DNA of 64,000 nucleotides from Hamiltosporidium tvaerminnensis. Its lineage: Eukaryota; Microsporidia; Dubosqiidae. Shown one piece after another: positions 33,886 to 45,899 of this stretch. Location: the NCBI GenBank assembly GCA_022605425.2, contig CM061253.1, positions 709,501 to 773,500 on the forward strand, read 5' to 3'. Position 1 is the first letter of the stretch, and every line of letters begins with the position of its first letter. The notes below the pieces were generated by a model. It was given only the letters and a program-made list of their open reading frames with translations, searched no databases and was not told the origin of the DNA. The translations under genes were made by a program, and so were the position numbers.

Positions 33886-34028
33886 ACTTATTTCTAAAAA
33901 ATGTATAAGTAAATATTCTAGAATAAATATAAATTTGTGAGCAAAACTTTTTAAATTCTATAAATAAAGAACTAAAAATGCACATCAAATCTATAAATAA
34001 ATACGTAATTAAATTATTTGTTTAGATA

Positions 34029-34101
34029 AAAGCATATTTACTTACTTACTTATTCCAGTTCGCTTGTAACTCACCGTGGTGAGGCTGGAAAGCATATTTA
34101 C
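34029..34101 (-). mobile_element. Tiny 5'-truncated retroposon with 13-bp target duplication
   Basis: A 47-bp insert (34042-34088) is flanked by the perfect direct repeat AAAGCATATTTAC at 34029-34041 and 34089-34101. On the minus strand it contains CTCACCACGGTGAG and ends in a short TAAG tandem tail (AATAAGTAAGTAA). A 3' microsatellite tail plus a target duplication is the signature of a severely truncated LINE or SINE. The insert folds: CTCAC pairs with GTGAG, and TTCCAG pairs with CTGGAA. Confidence 0.7.
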
Positions 34102-34459
34102 ATCGTCTAATTATCATGAAACCAAAAACATTCATTATGATTTTCTGGGTTTCTCGGTGTGATTTTTTCTTAAATTATCCTTGGATTATCATCGTGGTAT
34201 GTATAACATGGGTATTATGTCATTAGAAATAGTTAAATCCATTTAATAGATATATGATGAATATTTTAGTGGTTTATCACTTTTATTAAATCAAAATGTA
34301 ATTATCTTTCATAATCATTTTATTTATATTTGTGTGACTTTTATTCGAAAAAAGGAGAATGGCTGCAAAAAAATTAACTGCTTTGCAATAATTAGAAAAA
34401 TTTTATATTCAATCGTTAATTTAAATTTTTTTAGGAAGAAAAATACACTATATTCTGAG

Positions 34460-35065
34460 TATTCTATGAAGGAGTTGTTTACCGAGAAGAGGTTTATAAA
34501 ATAGTGAGACTTCTTCTCAAAATCACTTCGTAGTTTATAGGTAAAACTAGATTGAAATCGCGACCGAACTTAAGATAATTGTCATGCAAAAGCATTCAAA
34601 TCTAGATTGAATCATTCAAGCTAGAAGAATTAGCATCGGTGAGATACAAAAATACTTGCTCTTTATAAAACCAGAAAAGCTAAGTAACAAGTTATATCTG
34701 CAAGTAGAACATTTTAATATCTAGGTAGACTCCATATGAATTACAAATATATGTTTTGGATGTAATTTTATTTGGTTGAGTAGCTGCAGAGCAACTAGAA
34801 ATACGGTTGGCCTTGGGTGCTCAGGATGGGTTTAGACTTGAAATCACATGCCATGCAGCAGACAATGTCGAACATCGAGCAACTTCTTAGCCAATTCAAT
34901 GGAGTTTCCTGTTTTTTTAGCGTAAAAATTCTAGGCGTTACGTATCGTATGAATTACTTATGGAATGCACGAAGAGTTATCTATTGTTAATCTACTGCTT
35001 AAATATCCTGAAAACCATGTAAAACATGCCACTTGTAAAAGTATTTGCTATTTTTTAAAGAAAAA
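34460..35065 (+). mobile_element. R1 repeat, old degenerate copy
   Basis: Sense-strand blocks recognisable in order are GGAGTTGTTTACCGAGAAGAGG, AATTGTCATGCAAAAGCATTC, AGACTCCATATGAATTAC, CAGCAGACAATGTCGAACAT and TGCCACTTG. Identity is low, but the order and spacing match R1. Confidence 0.65.
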
Positions 35066-35069
35066 AAAT

Positions 35070-37135
35070 ATTAAGGATAATTTATAAATTTTCAAAACAT
35101 ATCTACCTTTGATTATTCCAAGAATATTTGTATTTCATTACAAGCTTAATTATAAACTTGCTATATCAGTTAAATCCAAACCTTGTTTTTTCAAATTCTC
35201 TATATCAACGAATTATATAAACTTGAAAAACTCAAATATTTCAACACTAAAAACTTTATTCTACCCAATATTTGCAACTAAAGAAGTTCTTATAGCAAAT
35301 TTTGAACTTTTTCTGTCAATAGTAGAAAAAAGGCAATGTTAAAAAAAAATATATGGTATACTTTTGAGAAAATATAAAATATAATAAGAGAAAAAATTTC
35401 ATTGGAAAATTCAGAACCAAGCGAACTAATATGGCTCATAAAATGTTATTTTATAGTTTTTATCACGGTTTACATTAGAAGACGTGTGAAGTGTGAAGAA
35501 TTTAAAAAAACTAGATTCAAATTTAAAGTAATCCATTGTATATGTATTATATGTATCAGAAAACCGAAAAGTAGAAATACAGGAACTTCCTTTGTGTAGT
35601 TGCTTCATACAAAAATAAGAAGGAAAGTGCAAAACATCTATTAAAATTAGAGCACGAAAAATGATTTCGTTTAACCCTTTAAGTAATATTCGAAGTATAT
35701 TTTTCTTATAACATTCTAAAATTTGCTCATTTGCTTATATTTAAATATTGCAATAATGTAAGTAAATAAACTAAAATGTGAAACCATTTTTTGCAAAAAA
35801 TAAAATATTGATACAGAGACAAAAGATTGCTTTTAAAAACCAAACATTTGGAAATAAAAAAATTGGTTAAAATGATTCCTACCTAACGACAAATATACGA
35901 TCATATTGGTTTCTGTGTTTCAAGCAAAAGAATTGGAAATATTATTCAAATAATTGTTTATATGTACAAACCTTCCGTGGTTCGTTGATCATGCGTGTTT
36001 TTAAAATGTTTAGACATACTATTCTTACTTCGTAATCGGATTTTTGCGATCTATTTTCTAAAGGCTGCAAAACAAAGCCGATCGAACAAACAAAAAACCA
36101 AAGTTAATTGTTCTGAAAAATTTACTAACTTAGAAACAATATCAAATAATTATTTTTTAATCAACCTAAGTTTTCAATATAACATAAAAGATACCAATAC
36201 ATATTTAGGGAACTACACAAATATATTCTTGATATTATTAATACATTGTCTATAGCCGATGAAACAATAAATTCACAATAAAGTTGCCAAAAAGGCTAAT
36301 TTTATATATCTGTATATTTGTTTCGGAATTCGATTAAATCGACCAGTATTCAATTTTAACGAAAAAAAAATCGATTAAGCATAGAATATTTCAATTTTTT
36401 CGCTATATTAAGTTGAGATGACTATGATAATTTCTATACTCATCAAAAGAGAATAAAATTAGATTTAATAGCGAGCAGGAAAATGTAATCTAAAAATCCA
36501 ACATATAAAAAAAATCTAGACATGAATACACTTATAGGCGTAAATAATTTCATATTAGAGACTTTTAAAATAGCTAAAATTGTAATTTCCTTGATAATAG
36601 AGCATATTTTACGCAATTAATGGGCAAATGAGATTATAAATTCAAGCAAATTCATAAAATATTTTTAAATTAAAAATAGAATTCTATTGATTTTAAAGGT
36701 CTATTTGTAGCAATATTCTATCAATTTTTATACATATCGAATATTTTAAACAAAAAATACAGAAATATATAATATATATTAGACCGAAGGATTATAATAT
36801 AAGATAAAAATATTGTTTATAAAAATAGTATTGGTAGGTTATTATTTAATTTTCTAAATTTATATTTTCGAGCAATTGGATATATAACAACAAAAATATC
36901 GTTAAACGAGGTTAGCAATACAAATGTCCAAGAAATTTATAAAGAGTTAAATATGATATTTGTCTTAAAAAACCTTAGGCATGTTTTATTATTGCTTCAA
37001 AAATATATTTCTTGGAAAATCTTAAATAAAATTATTAATTTCTAATTTTTTATCATATTTGAGGAAAAGAATTCTTTTTAATAAAATTTCAATAATTTGA
37101 ACTAGTATTTATAAGATAATTGTAATCGCAAAAAA
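35070..37135. other. Gene-free AT-rich region
   Basis: Several ORFs of 65-86 codons occur (35109, 35402, 35995) but they are AT-driven, unlike any family, and not supported. Nothing else is recognised. Confidence 0.55.
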
Positions 37136-37139
37136 ACCT

Positions 37140-37375
37140 TTAAAAGAAGCGAACAGAGATTAAGATGGTGTTAACATTTTAAAAACAAAACAAAAAATAA
37201 TTCACCCCTTATTTCACAAGGAGGAACCGCGTTAGAGGAACCGATCATAAACATAAATAAAGAGTCGAATTTCGAGGAAGAATCAACCGTGGTAAAAGAT
37301 GTTGATGAAAATATATAAAAATAGTAAACAAAAAATATTTTAACCCAGAATTTTATTAAATAAATGCCCAAAAAA
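37140..37375 (+). pseudogene. 3' remnant of R2/CRE-like LINE
   Basis: It matches 24185-24415 of the main LINE: TTTAAAAGAAGCGAA, TTTCACAAGGAGGAACC, GTTAGAGGAACCGA and the tail TTTAACCCAGAATTTTATTA. It is strongly 5'-truncated. The minus-strand 78-aa ORF here is its shadow. Confidence 0.85.
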
Positions 37376-38228
37376 TATAACCATTTTAGATATAAAGCTT
37401 CTTTCACAGAATGATCAAAACATAAACAATCATTACAAAATAAACATTTTTTTTTATTTTTTTTTAAAGTATAAAATTAGATTTTCTTTGAAGCATAGAA
37501 TTCAATTGTATTGTTATAAAAATAAATTCGATTTACATTTTAAAGCCTTATTATTTTTTTTTAATGAGAATTTAGTTATTTTGTAAAAATATTCTAGCCG
37601 ATACAAATAGATCTATAAAGAAAAATTAAAAATTATACATTTTTGCATATTCTGAGGGTTTTACACTGAATTTTTTTTAAAAACGACTGATTATAGATGT
37701 TGAAAAAATATACAAGTATTTAAAGACAAAGAATAAGTCAAATACTACGTAGACATCTGAATTAAAGCCATTGTCCGCCAATAAATCAGTCAAACTAAAA
37801 TTATAAAAAATATTTTACTAATTTTAAAAGATTTAGCCACCTTAATTTACACAAACACCTAATAAAATAGAAATTAAATTTATATTGAACTAAATATCTT
37901 AAATACTTGAGGATTTAAATATTAAGAGAAAAATAAATATTAAAAATAAAGTTAATCCGCATGCTTTCACTACTATTATATTTTTTATATTTTCGAACCA
38001 TATATTAAAAGAAGCTCATTTTATGATCTCTAATTTTATTTATTTATCACCTAATTTGAGTACAATAGAATAAAGATTTATATTATGTTTCTATGAAATA
38101 TTTGAAAAAAATCTCGCCACTAAATAGAAACAAATGATATTAAAGAAAATAAATATTAAAAACAACATTATAATGTGTTATATGGGTAAAAACATGTCAA
38201 AAAGATAAAATAAATCATAAAAAAGCTT

Positions 38229-39551
38229 TTAATTGAACAAGTATCGCAACCATAAAGAAAAGAATGTTTCTTCGGGATATTTGATTTGAATGTTATGGTT
38301 TGTAGGTTGTATTTCGCAATTTTTCTTTAAAAAGAGATACAATGCTTTTGCAATCAACTCTTTTTGAATAACGAAATCGTAAATTTTTTTGTATTTAAAA
38401 AAATATTTGTTTAAAATATTATTAAACTCATCTAATTTTCTTTTTATAGAATCAATTAAAGAAGAAAGTTTATTTGAGGATTTTAGAGCGAGATATGCTA
38501 TAGTTTCAGAATTTTCATTAATTAAACAACTTAATGTTCTAATATCTGAACATATGCGATTTAGTGTTTCCTGGTTTGAGAATGATGAAGTGAATGGTTT
38601 TATTTGCAAGGATATTATTACTTTACGAATTTTTCTTTTTAAACATTTTATTTTTGACACAAAGTTAGAAGGTGAATCGGCACAGTTAGGAAACATGAAA
38701 TCTTGCCCAAAAATTAGAACATTTTTGATATCTTGCCCTAGGTTAACATAAAGATTACACAATTTTTCATATCCAATAGCTTGTCTTTTTATTATTTTAT
38801 CAAAAATCATTTTGTGTTTTTTATCTCTATAGTTAGCAATATTTTTTCGAAAATTTTCATATTCCTTCATTGCATCAGGATTATTCAAAATTTTTTTTAT
38901 ATCATCAACTCTTAGAACATGATCAAGATATATTGGTTGTTTTTTAATTTTAATTTTTATTTTTTCGATATTTATTTCGGATTTGGTAGTAAAGTATATT
39001 ATATTAATCGTGTTTAATTCAGAATATGTAAATACCTTGGATACTTCCTCATAAAATTTTATGTATTTATAGCAAGGTAATTCGTAGTAAAAATATTTTT
39101 TGATAAAACCAATTAGAAACTCGTTTCTATACAAAGAATCAGCCAGGATTACTTCTTTTAATCCTTTTAAATCCAAACCATTTATCATATTGACAATCTT
39201 ATTTACTTCTGTTTTATGAATATATTCATGATCTTCCTTCAAAAAATCTTTAAAAGTTGTTTCATGATAATAATCACTGGTAAAACGTATAGGTACCAAC
39301 AAACATACATTTCTGTTATTTAAATTTATCATAGAAAGCAAAAAACTATCATTTTGAATGAAATATTTAGCCAATGAATCGTTTGAAATTTGAAGTTTCA
39401 TCATTTCCTGTCTTAAATGCCCAATAATACAAATAGATCTAATATTGATCCAAATAAATATTATTATTACGATTTGAAGTAACAATGATACTGTCACAAA
39501 TATATTTATGAAACATAAGAATATTCTTCCTTTCATTAATGAGGGATACAT
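38229..39551 (-). CDS. Hypothetical 440-aa membrane-anchored protein
   Basis: The ATG start gives MYPSLMKGRIF followed by a strongly hydrophobic segment at about residues 8-40 (signal anchor or uncleaved signal). The remainder is a long, helical, Lys/Ile/Asn-rich domain with several Cys (around 275, 290, 320, 330) and a second weak hydrophobic stretch near residue 390. No known domain is recognised. Length and clean reading frame in a gene-poor region argue that it is real. Topology suggests a type II or secretory-pathway protein specific to this lineage. The region on either side (37380-38220 and 39560-41170) shows no other gene. Confidence 0.75.
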   Translation of the reverse strand: MYPSLMKGRIFLCFINIFVTVSLLLQIVIIIFIWINIRSICIIGHLRQEMMKLQISNDSLAKYFIQNDSFLLSMINLNNRNVCLLVPIRFTSDYYHETTFKDFLKEDHEYIHKTEVNKIVNMINGLDLKGLKEVILADSLYRNEFLIGFIKKYFYYELPCYKYIKFYEEVSKVFTYSELNTINIIYFTTKSEINIEKIKIKIKKQPIYLDHVLRVDDIKKILNNPDAMKEYENFRKNIANYRDKKHKMIFDKIIKRQAIGYEKLCNLYVNLGQDIKNVLIFGQDFMFPNCADSPSNFVSKIKCLKRKIRKVIISLQIKPFTSSFSNQETLNRICSDIRTLSCLINENSETIAYLALKSSNKLSSLIDSIKRKLDEFNNILNKYFFKYKKIYDFVIQKELIAKALYLFLKKNCEIQPTNHNIQIKYPEETFFSLWLRYLFN

Positions 39552-39559
39552 TTGTTGTC

Positions 39560-41170
39560 GTAATCTGTTATTAAATTAATATCAAATATTTTTTCATTAA
39601 TTTAATTTAATTAATATTTTACAAAATATTCATTTAATTGTTTTTATCAGTAAAATTAGTAGTTATGTTTCTCAAATTATTCCATTTTCTAGTTTATATT
39701 TAATTAGTTTACATTATTAAGATGGTTATTATCCGATAAAAAATTTTAAAATTAAATTTATCAAACATGTTAGATATTAAAATCAAATCTAAAAATAAAT
39801 ATATACCTTTAAACTATGTTTATAATTTATGTTCGTCGAAAATTTACACATTTTTATATTTTGAAAAAAAAAATAATGTATTTTATCTTTTGAAAGAAAT
39901 ATTCTTTTTAGGATTGGTTTTTTTATTTTTTAATTAATTATTTCCTTCTGCTAAAATTTTTAATTTTTGTAAAAAATATTTTCATATCTGAAAAATATCT
40001 ATATTCAAAAACATTAAAAGAGTTTAAATTAAATAATTATGGTGTTGATGCTCTATTTCCTTGCGTTGCTGTATCAAAATCTGGTTTTATTTTCTTTTTT
40101 TTATGTTTGACTATTTTCTATGTTTTGAGTCAATACTTTTGTTATTTGTTTTATTGTCTTTAGAGAATTAATAAGCGCCGATATTTAAGCAGTGAGTGTA
40201 TCGGAATTTACCTCCTAAGTGACGGATTGATCTCTGCTTGGTGCACTTCATATCTTTCGTAAAGAATGTTTACGTTGGAATGGCAACCTAAACAATCAAA
40301 AGAAAAATGTCTCCGGAGCGCCAATAACTTGGTTAAGCCTTACTCCCTTCTCGGATTGTGTTTTTCTGTGGAGAAAGTGCTACGAAATATAATTAAAAAC
40401 CCAACGCATGATTTTAAAACACATTTTATCATTAGTATAATAATAAAATAATAACGAGTTATTAATATATTTTATGTGATTTTAGTAATATTTCAATTCT
40501 TTACGGCTCTCGTCAGCATTTTTCCTAGTATTGAATTCCTTAGTCAATGTAAAAAAAAATTGTAGTTTTTTTTAAGCATTATCGATTGGATATATATTAT
40601 TATTCTTAAAATTATTTAAAGCCTTTTGGCTTGTATCTGATATTTTCTTAAAACTATACTCATTTATCTTTTTTGTATGAGATTATATTCAAATACTTCT
40701 ACAAACAATACATGTTTCCTTATGGAACAGAAGATGTGTTAGAGCAGTATTTAAACGTTTAAAATATATAACGCATTAATTCAAACTATATTGGTGTTTT
40801 CATACCATGTTTTTTCAGCTAAAACAAATGCATTAAAAATTTTTGGAACTTCATGACAGTCACTATTATTACTAAAAGATTATTCTCGAGATATCATTTT
40901 AGAAGATTGCCCTACCGAAAGACTCTGAATTCGTTTTGTAAACCTAAATTATGTATTTTTTAATGTGAAGTAGATTGATGCCAAAAAATCGAATTCCACT
41001 ATCATAAGCCTCATACAATATCCATTTATACCATTATTTCGTGTTTATAATTAATTTAAACTGCTATTAAAAACATAATTGGCTTTTCTCCGATCTCTAA
41101 GAATAATTTTTTTTGAATATACAATTAGAAAAACATTTATTTGGCAACATACGTTCATATTAAATCAGAT
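39560..41170. other. Gene-free region with GC-richer patch
   Basis: AT-rich DNA with a GC-richer patch at about 40160-40390, around GGCAACC and TCTCCGGAGCGCCAATAACT. This may be part of a transposon but is not identified. T-rich DNA at 40025-40150 resembles 1560-1740 by eye (shared TCTATGTTTTGA). Confidence 0.5.
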
Positions 41171-41174
41171 AGAG

Positions 41175-41410
41175 CAGCGGTTCTTAATCGGGGTTGCCCG
41201 CACCCCGGGAGTGCAAGAAGTATTTTTTTTGGAGTGGACAGAAGCTTCCGTCAGAAGCTTAAGCTCATACACAAATTTTGATTATGGTTTTATTGTAAAG
41301 AAGTCAAACAACAAATTTACAAAAAATCGAAACACATTTTCATTCGGAATGCGGGATCCAATTTTCAGATTCAAAGAAAAACAGCTCACTTAAAAGGTTT
41401 AGGACCACTG
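41175..41410. mobile_element. hAT-type MITE
   Basis: The 236-bp element starts CAGCGGTTCTTAATCG and ends GGTTTAGGACCACTG, that is CAGTGGTCCTAAACC on the other strand: imperfect terminal inverted repeats of hAT type. Flanking 8-mers are AGATAGAG (41167-41174) and TCATAGAG (41411-41418), matching at six of eight positions as an old 8-bp target duplication. The 104-aa ORF covering it is not a gene. Confidence 0.7.
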
Positions 41411-42148
41411 TCATAGAGGAATTCAACAAAGAAACAATTTATTTTTAGTTTAGATACTTATAAACCATGTTTTCGGTCTCACTATAAAATTCTTAGCCGT
41501 TGGGCCATTTGAAACGGACTTACTTTTATATTCTATAAAGAAACAAAATTACATTAAATTACATTCTTAAACTCATTAATTAAGCAAATTTTCTTACTAT
41601 TTTCATTTAGTCTGTTTTACTGATACCTAGTCAGTTTGCTAGTATGTTTTTGAAGTCTTAAACCTGCAATTTTATATAAATATTTCAAAATAATTTGCTA
41701 CAAAGTTATTTTTCCTCTACAGTTTCATATATTTAGCAATTTTTAGTTAATTTAGTTCATTATTTAATTTTTGCTCAATTAAGTTAACAAACTATTCTCA
41801 TAAATTTCATTTGCTTTTTTGTTAGCTGCTATTCATGTGAACTGTTTTTTTTGCCAGAAAATAGCGGTTTGTTTAAATATTCTTAATTGTTTAGGTCCTT
41901 ATAATCATGATTCTAATTCATATTTTCGAAATTTTTTTTATTCAGGTATAAAACTCCTTGAGTCTATTCAAAGAATAATTATTTTATCAACTTTAAACTG
42001 TAATCTAAATCAACTACAGAGAGAAAAGACACAAAAACCATTAATTATGCCATAAATTTGTTTATATATTTGTTATTAGTGCTTAAAAAGCCATTTAAAT
42101 TAAATCTTACTTTAAAAATTGTAAAGAGTATATTTATTGATGCTTTAT

Positions 42149-42869
42149 TGGTGGAGAGAATATGAGCACATAAAAAAATTTCTGCTTGGAGATGAGTGTG
42201 TTACACTGGTGTGGGGATCATTGTTGGATTTTCGGTAGGAATAAAACCACACTAAATCTTCGGTTATTCCATGGGAGTTATTATGATTAGTAGAAGTCTT
42301 TGAAATGGCGAAACATTTTCTACAAATTTATTTGTAGTTTTTTATGTAACTAGATTGTAGACCGCAGCTGAATTTGCAGGTAATTGTCATGTAAAAATAT
42401 GAAAATCTAGCCTTGCTTACTCGGGGTTAGAAGACTTAGCACCCGGGAGATATAAAAATAGAAACCATTAAAAGCCAGGAAAGCTAAGAATCAGGTTATA
42501 CATGTTGGTAGGACATTGCACTGTCTAAATGAACCTAATGTAAGTCTCTGAAATATATCTTATCTAAAAGTTTATGAAGATCAAAAAGTTTAGAGTAAGT
42601 AGGAATTCTGCATAGTCTCGCAGAAGCCTAATTAAGGGGTTTCGGCCTCCAATCACTTTCCGTGCAACAGACATTAACAACTCCGAGCAACTGCCTCGAC
42701 TATTAATTTGATTTTAAATACGGGGTAGTTGAAAGGCCTTGAGACGTAGGTATCGCAGAGGGTACCAATGGAGTGTTAGTAGTAGTTATTTATGTTAAAC
42801 CTTGAACTGCGTCTATGTCATGAAAACAAATATAAAACTTGCCACTGTTTTTAAAAAAAGATGTGATAC
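42149..42869 (+). mobile_element. R1 repeat, full-length copy
   Basis: The ~721-bp copy runs from TGGTGGAGAGAATATGAGCAC to AAAGATGTGATA and aligns throughout with 26277-26970. It contains the shared blocks GACATTGCACTGTCTA and GACGTAGGTATCGCAG. The 41420-42145 DNA before it and 42870-43160 after it hold no gene that I can support. Confidence 0.85.
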
Positions 42870-43165
42870 TTTTAAATAAAGTCTGTTTGATACTTTTATT
42901 GTGATGTAGTGTATAGCAGCGCAAAAAGCTGATTTAAAATTATAAGTGCAAATATTTTTTATTCAATGGCCGTTTTAAAGTTTTTCATGCACTTCATCCG
43001 CACATCATTATTGGTTGTATAAGATTTATGAACAAATAATTGGTGCACTACTTCATTCCAAAAAATTAATCCTTTCTAAATCAGTCATCGCTTTGGTCGT
43101 ACATTACTAAATTATATAAATGATTATTAGATCAATGAAAAATTTACAATGAAATCTTTTTTTAA

Positions 43166-44110
43166 TTAAAAAATCAATAAACTTATAAGAAGAAATAGAA
43201 AACCATTGATATAATTCATTCCATAACAAGAATTTTTTTCATTTTTAGAATCCATTGCTTGTACCAACGAGTCTGACTCTTCTATATTACTTTCACTGTC
43301 AACATTTGTACCTGGATTAGGAAAAACAGGATCAAAATCATCACTTTCGTCTGTTTTAACCTTATCATCTCCATTTTTATTCTTTTCTGATTTCTCTAGA
43401 TTATTCTTAGCCTTTTTACTGCCTTCGTCTTTAAACTCTTCTTCCTCAATATCTTCTTCATTTTTCTTTATAATAGGAATTAAATCTGTATTTCGATTGA
43501 GTAAAGTAGAATATTTTGTAAGTGTAAATTCTTTATGCTTCAACATTTCAATAAAAATTTCCAATTCACTTACTGACGTATCAATCCTTTCTCTAAACAC
43601 AATAGAGAAATTTTCTATATTTTTATCTAATTGAAGTATTTCATTTTTGACTAAACAAATATAATTTGGAGTTTCTACATCTTCAGAATCTATTAAGGGA
43701 TCTGTTACAATAAATCCCAAATCCTCAGCAATTTGTTTGGATTCGGATGGATGAAAAGATCGAGGAAGACGTAAGAGTATAGGTGTGTATCCCGTAAGTT
43801 CTTCAAATTCTTTTTTACGACTAATAATAATCTCCTTAATCAAATCTGTATCCAAAGCATATAAATCATCAGTTATTGATATTCCGATTTCAACATTTTT
43901 ATCTTTTATATTTTTAAAAACATCCAAATTTTTTTTTAGAGAATCTGTACAAAAATGAAAAACAATTGGAACATTCAAATTTTCCGATATTTCAAGTATT
44001 TTTTCTATTTTATCCGTTGGTCCTTCATCGTAAGAAATTATGGCTTGTCCTACACATTCGGCTTGTATAATGTTAATAAGTAAGAGAATACTTAATATTA
44101 AACTCAACAT
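43166..44110 (-). CDS. Chitin-deacetylase-like protein (NodB fold), catalytic residues lost
   Basis: The 314-aa protein has a signal peptide (MLSLILSILLLINIIQA, cleavage near ECVG) and a NodB/polysaccharide deacetylase domain at about 20-205. Chitin deacetylases act on the chitin of the microsporidian spore wall. Motif 1 is SYDEGP (26-31) where active enzymes have TFDDGP, so one Asp is Glu. The zinc-binding H-x3-H motif is absent (GISITDD at 76-82), and RLPRSF replaces RxPY. The protein is therefore probably inactive as an enzyme; the Encephalitozoon cuniculi homologue is also reported inactive. Residues of about 220-290 are acidic and low-complexity, and the C-terminus is hydrophobic (YINGFLFLLISLLIF), suggesting a GPI or membrane anchor. 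It is likely a spore-wall protein. Confidence 0.87.
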   Translation of the reverse strand: MLSLILSILLLINIIQAECVGQAIISYDEGPTDKIEKILEISENLNVPIVFHFCTDSLKKNLDVFKNIKDKNVEIGISITDDLYALDTDLIKEIIISRKKEFEELTGYTPILLRLPRSFHPSESKQIAEDLGFIVTDPLIDSEDVETPNYICLVKNEILQLDKNIENFSIVFRERIDTSVSELEIFIEMLKHKEFTLTKYSTLLNRNTDLIPIIKKNEEDIEEEEFKDEGSKKAKNNLEKSEKNKNGDDKVKTDESDDFDPVFPNPGTNVDSESNIEESDSLVQAMDSKNEKNSCYGMNYINGFLFLLISLLIF

Positions 44111-44149
44111 AAATTTTATGATTTTCTATTTATTTATACTTTTACGCAT

Positions 44150-44640
44150 AAATTAAACCTTAAATATTTATGCGTTAATTAATCTTATATCTTTGACTGT
44201 TAAAATTGATTTTTTTTGATAAAAACCTTAAATATTTATGCGTTTAATTAATTATAAATCTTATTTGTTTAAATTTAAATTTCAAGGAAAAAGCCTTAAA
44301 TATTTTAGATCCACTTTATTCAATATCTTTATTTGTTTACATTTAAATTCCAAAGAGAAAACCTTAAATATTTATACATCCACTTTATTTAATATCTTTA
44401 TTTTTTACATTTAAATTCCAAAGAGAAAACCTTAAATATTTTACATCCACTTTATTCAATATCTTTATTTGTTTACATTTAAATTCCAAAGAGAAAACCT
44501 TAAATATTTATACATCCACTTTATTTAATATCTTTATTTTTTACATTTAAATTCCAAAGAGAAAACCTTAAATATTTATACATCCACTTTATTTAATATC
44601 TTTATTTGTTTAAATTTGATTTTTTTAATTTAGTAAAAGC
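44150..44640. repeat. Tandem repeat, ~68 bp x 7, upstream of the deacetylase-like gene
   Basis: Units built on AACCTTAAATATTTATACATCC ... ATATCTTTATTTG ... AAATTCCAAAGAG recur about every 63-70 bp from about 44157 to 44640, the first two being more diverged. The array lies directly upstream of the chitin-deacetylase-like ORF and could affect its expression. Confidence 0.88.
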
Positions 44641-44649
44641 CTTAATTAC

Positions 44650-45890
44650 TAAATAATATTTTCTTTTAAATTTTGAAAAATTTAATGACAAGCATTTATT
44701 TTGAAAGTATTTACTGGACTTAAATCAATTCCCAAAGTAAATTTTACTTTTTTTTTAGAAAAATTACTTGAAAAGAATAAATTAAATTATAAACTACAAT
44801 TTAATTGATTGTCATTCATTAAATCAAAAACTTTAAATTATATTTCAATTTAATTGACACTAAAAACATTAATTACCTCAATAAATTAAAATTGAAAATT
44901 TATAAAGAAAAAATTACATAAAAAATGTAAATAAAGAAAAATAGAGTGAGTAAGAAATAAATCAAACGAGATGTAACAAATAATACGCTATGAAACGAGC
45001 CAGAACTACCGACCAGGAACATTCTCTATTGAATTGTCAGCTATAATATCTCTTCGTCAATATCAAAATACATATAAAAAGTCGTATAAATGTTCTATTC
45101 TAGATTGTTGCATTCTTTTCTCTATGTAATGAAATTAGCGGGTAAATAGCAATTTAAATTATGGAAATTCTTATTATGGACTTACTTTCAAATAAACTGA
45201 CTTGTAGTAAATATTTCAACACTCGGTTTTTTGGAAGAAGAAAAGTATAATGACTGCTATTTTTTTTTCTAAAATACGAAATTTATAAGAAGAATAACAT
45301 ATAAAAACGGATTTGTTTGGATACATTGCAATTCGACGTTTTCATTTATCAAAATTTCGCATGTGATACAGGATTTATCAGATAAAGAAATATAAGAGGA
45401 GATTCAATTATCTGTCACGAATGGCGAATAAGAGATGTTCATTTCTCCATATAATAGTATTATTTAATCAATTGAACTTTTTACAACAACATGAAAGAAT
45501 CGTATTTGAGAATCATTAAAGGAATTAAGAAAATTAAATAGGAAAATCTGTGATTTTACACCAGAGTATCTGATTAATTTAATTTAAATAAATTTTAATA
45601 TCTAAATAATTGTACATCAGAACACAAAGATACATGGTCTGATTATCACAAAAAAATATTTATATCCCAGATATATGTTATATGACTTCTGAATGAAAAG
45701 AAGCTTAAATTTATTTAGTTTTAAACATAATAAGTATTAGGTTCTTTTATAAAGCTTTCATAAATCTTTTGGAAAAACATCAGTAAGTGAATTTTTTTTT
45801 GAAACGAACAATAAGAAAAAATTTTTGTGTATTTATTTATAAACTAAACAAAATTATAAATCACAAGCTTTTGTACTAAAAATAAGAGTT
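44650..45890. other. Gene-free AT-rich region
   Basis: No gene is seen. Short GC-richer bits around 44985-45060 may be the eroded 5' part of the LINE remnant that follows, but alignment by eye is not convincing. Confidence 0.5.
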
Positions 45891-45899
45891 TTAATTGCT

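Noticed and set aside
35109-36255. Three ORFs of 65-86 codons
   Set aside because: AT-driven composition, no family resemblance, no consistent upstream box; not supportable as genes.
41079-41393. 104-aa plus-strand ORF
   Set aside because: It mostly covers the hAT MITE with terminal repeats and flanking duplication; coding is incidental.
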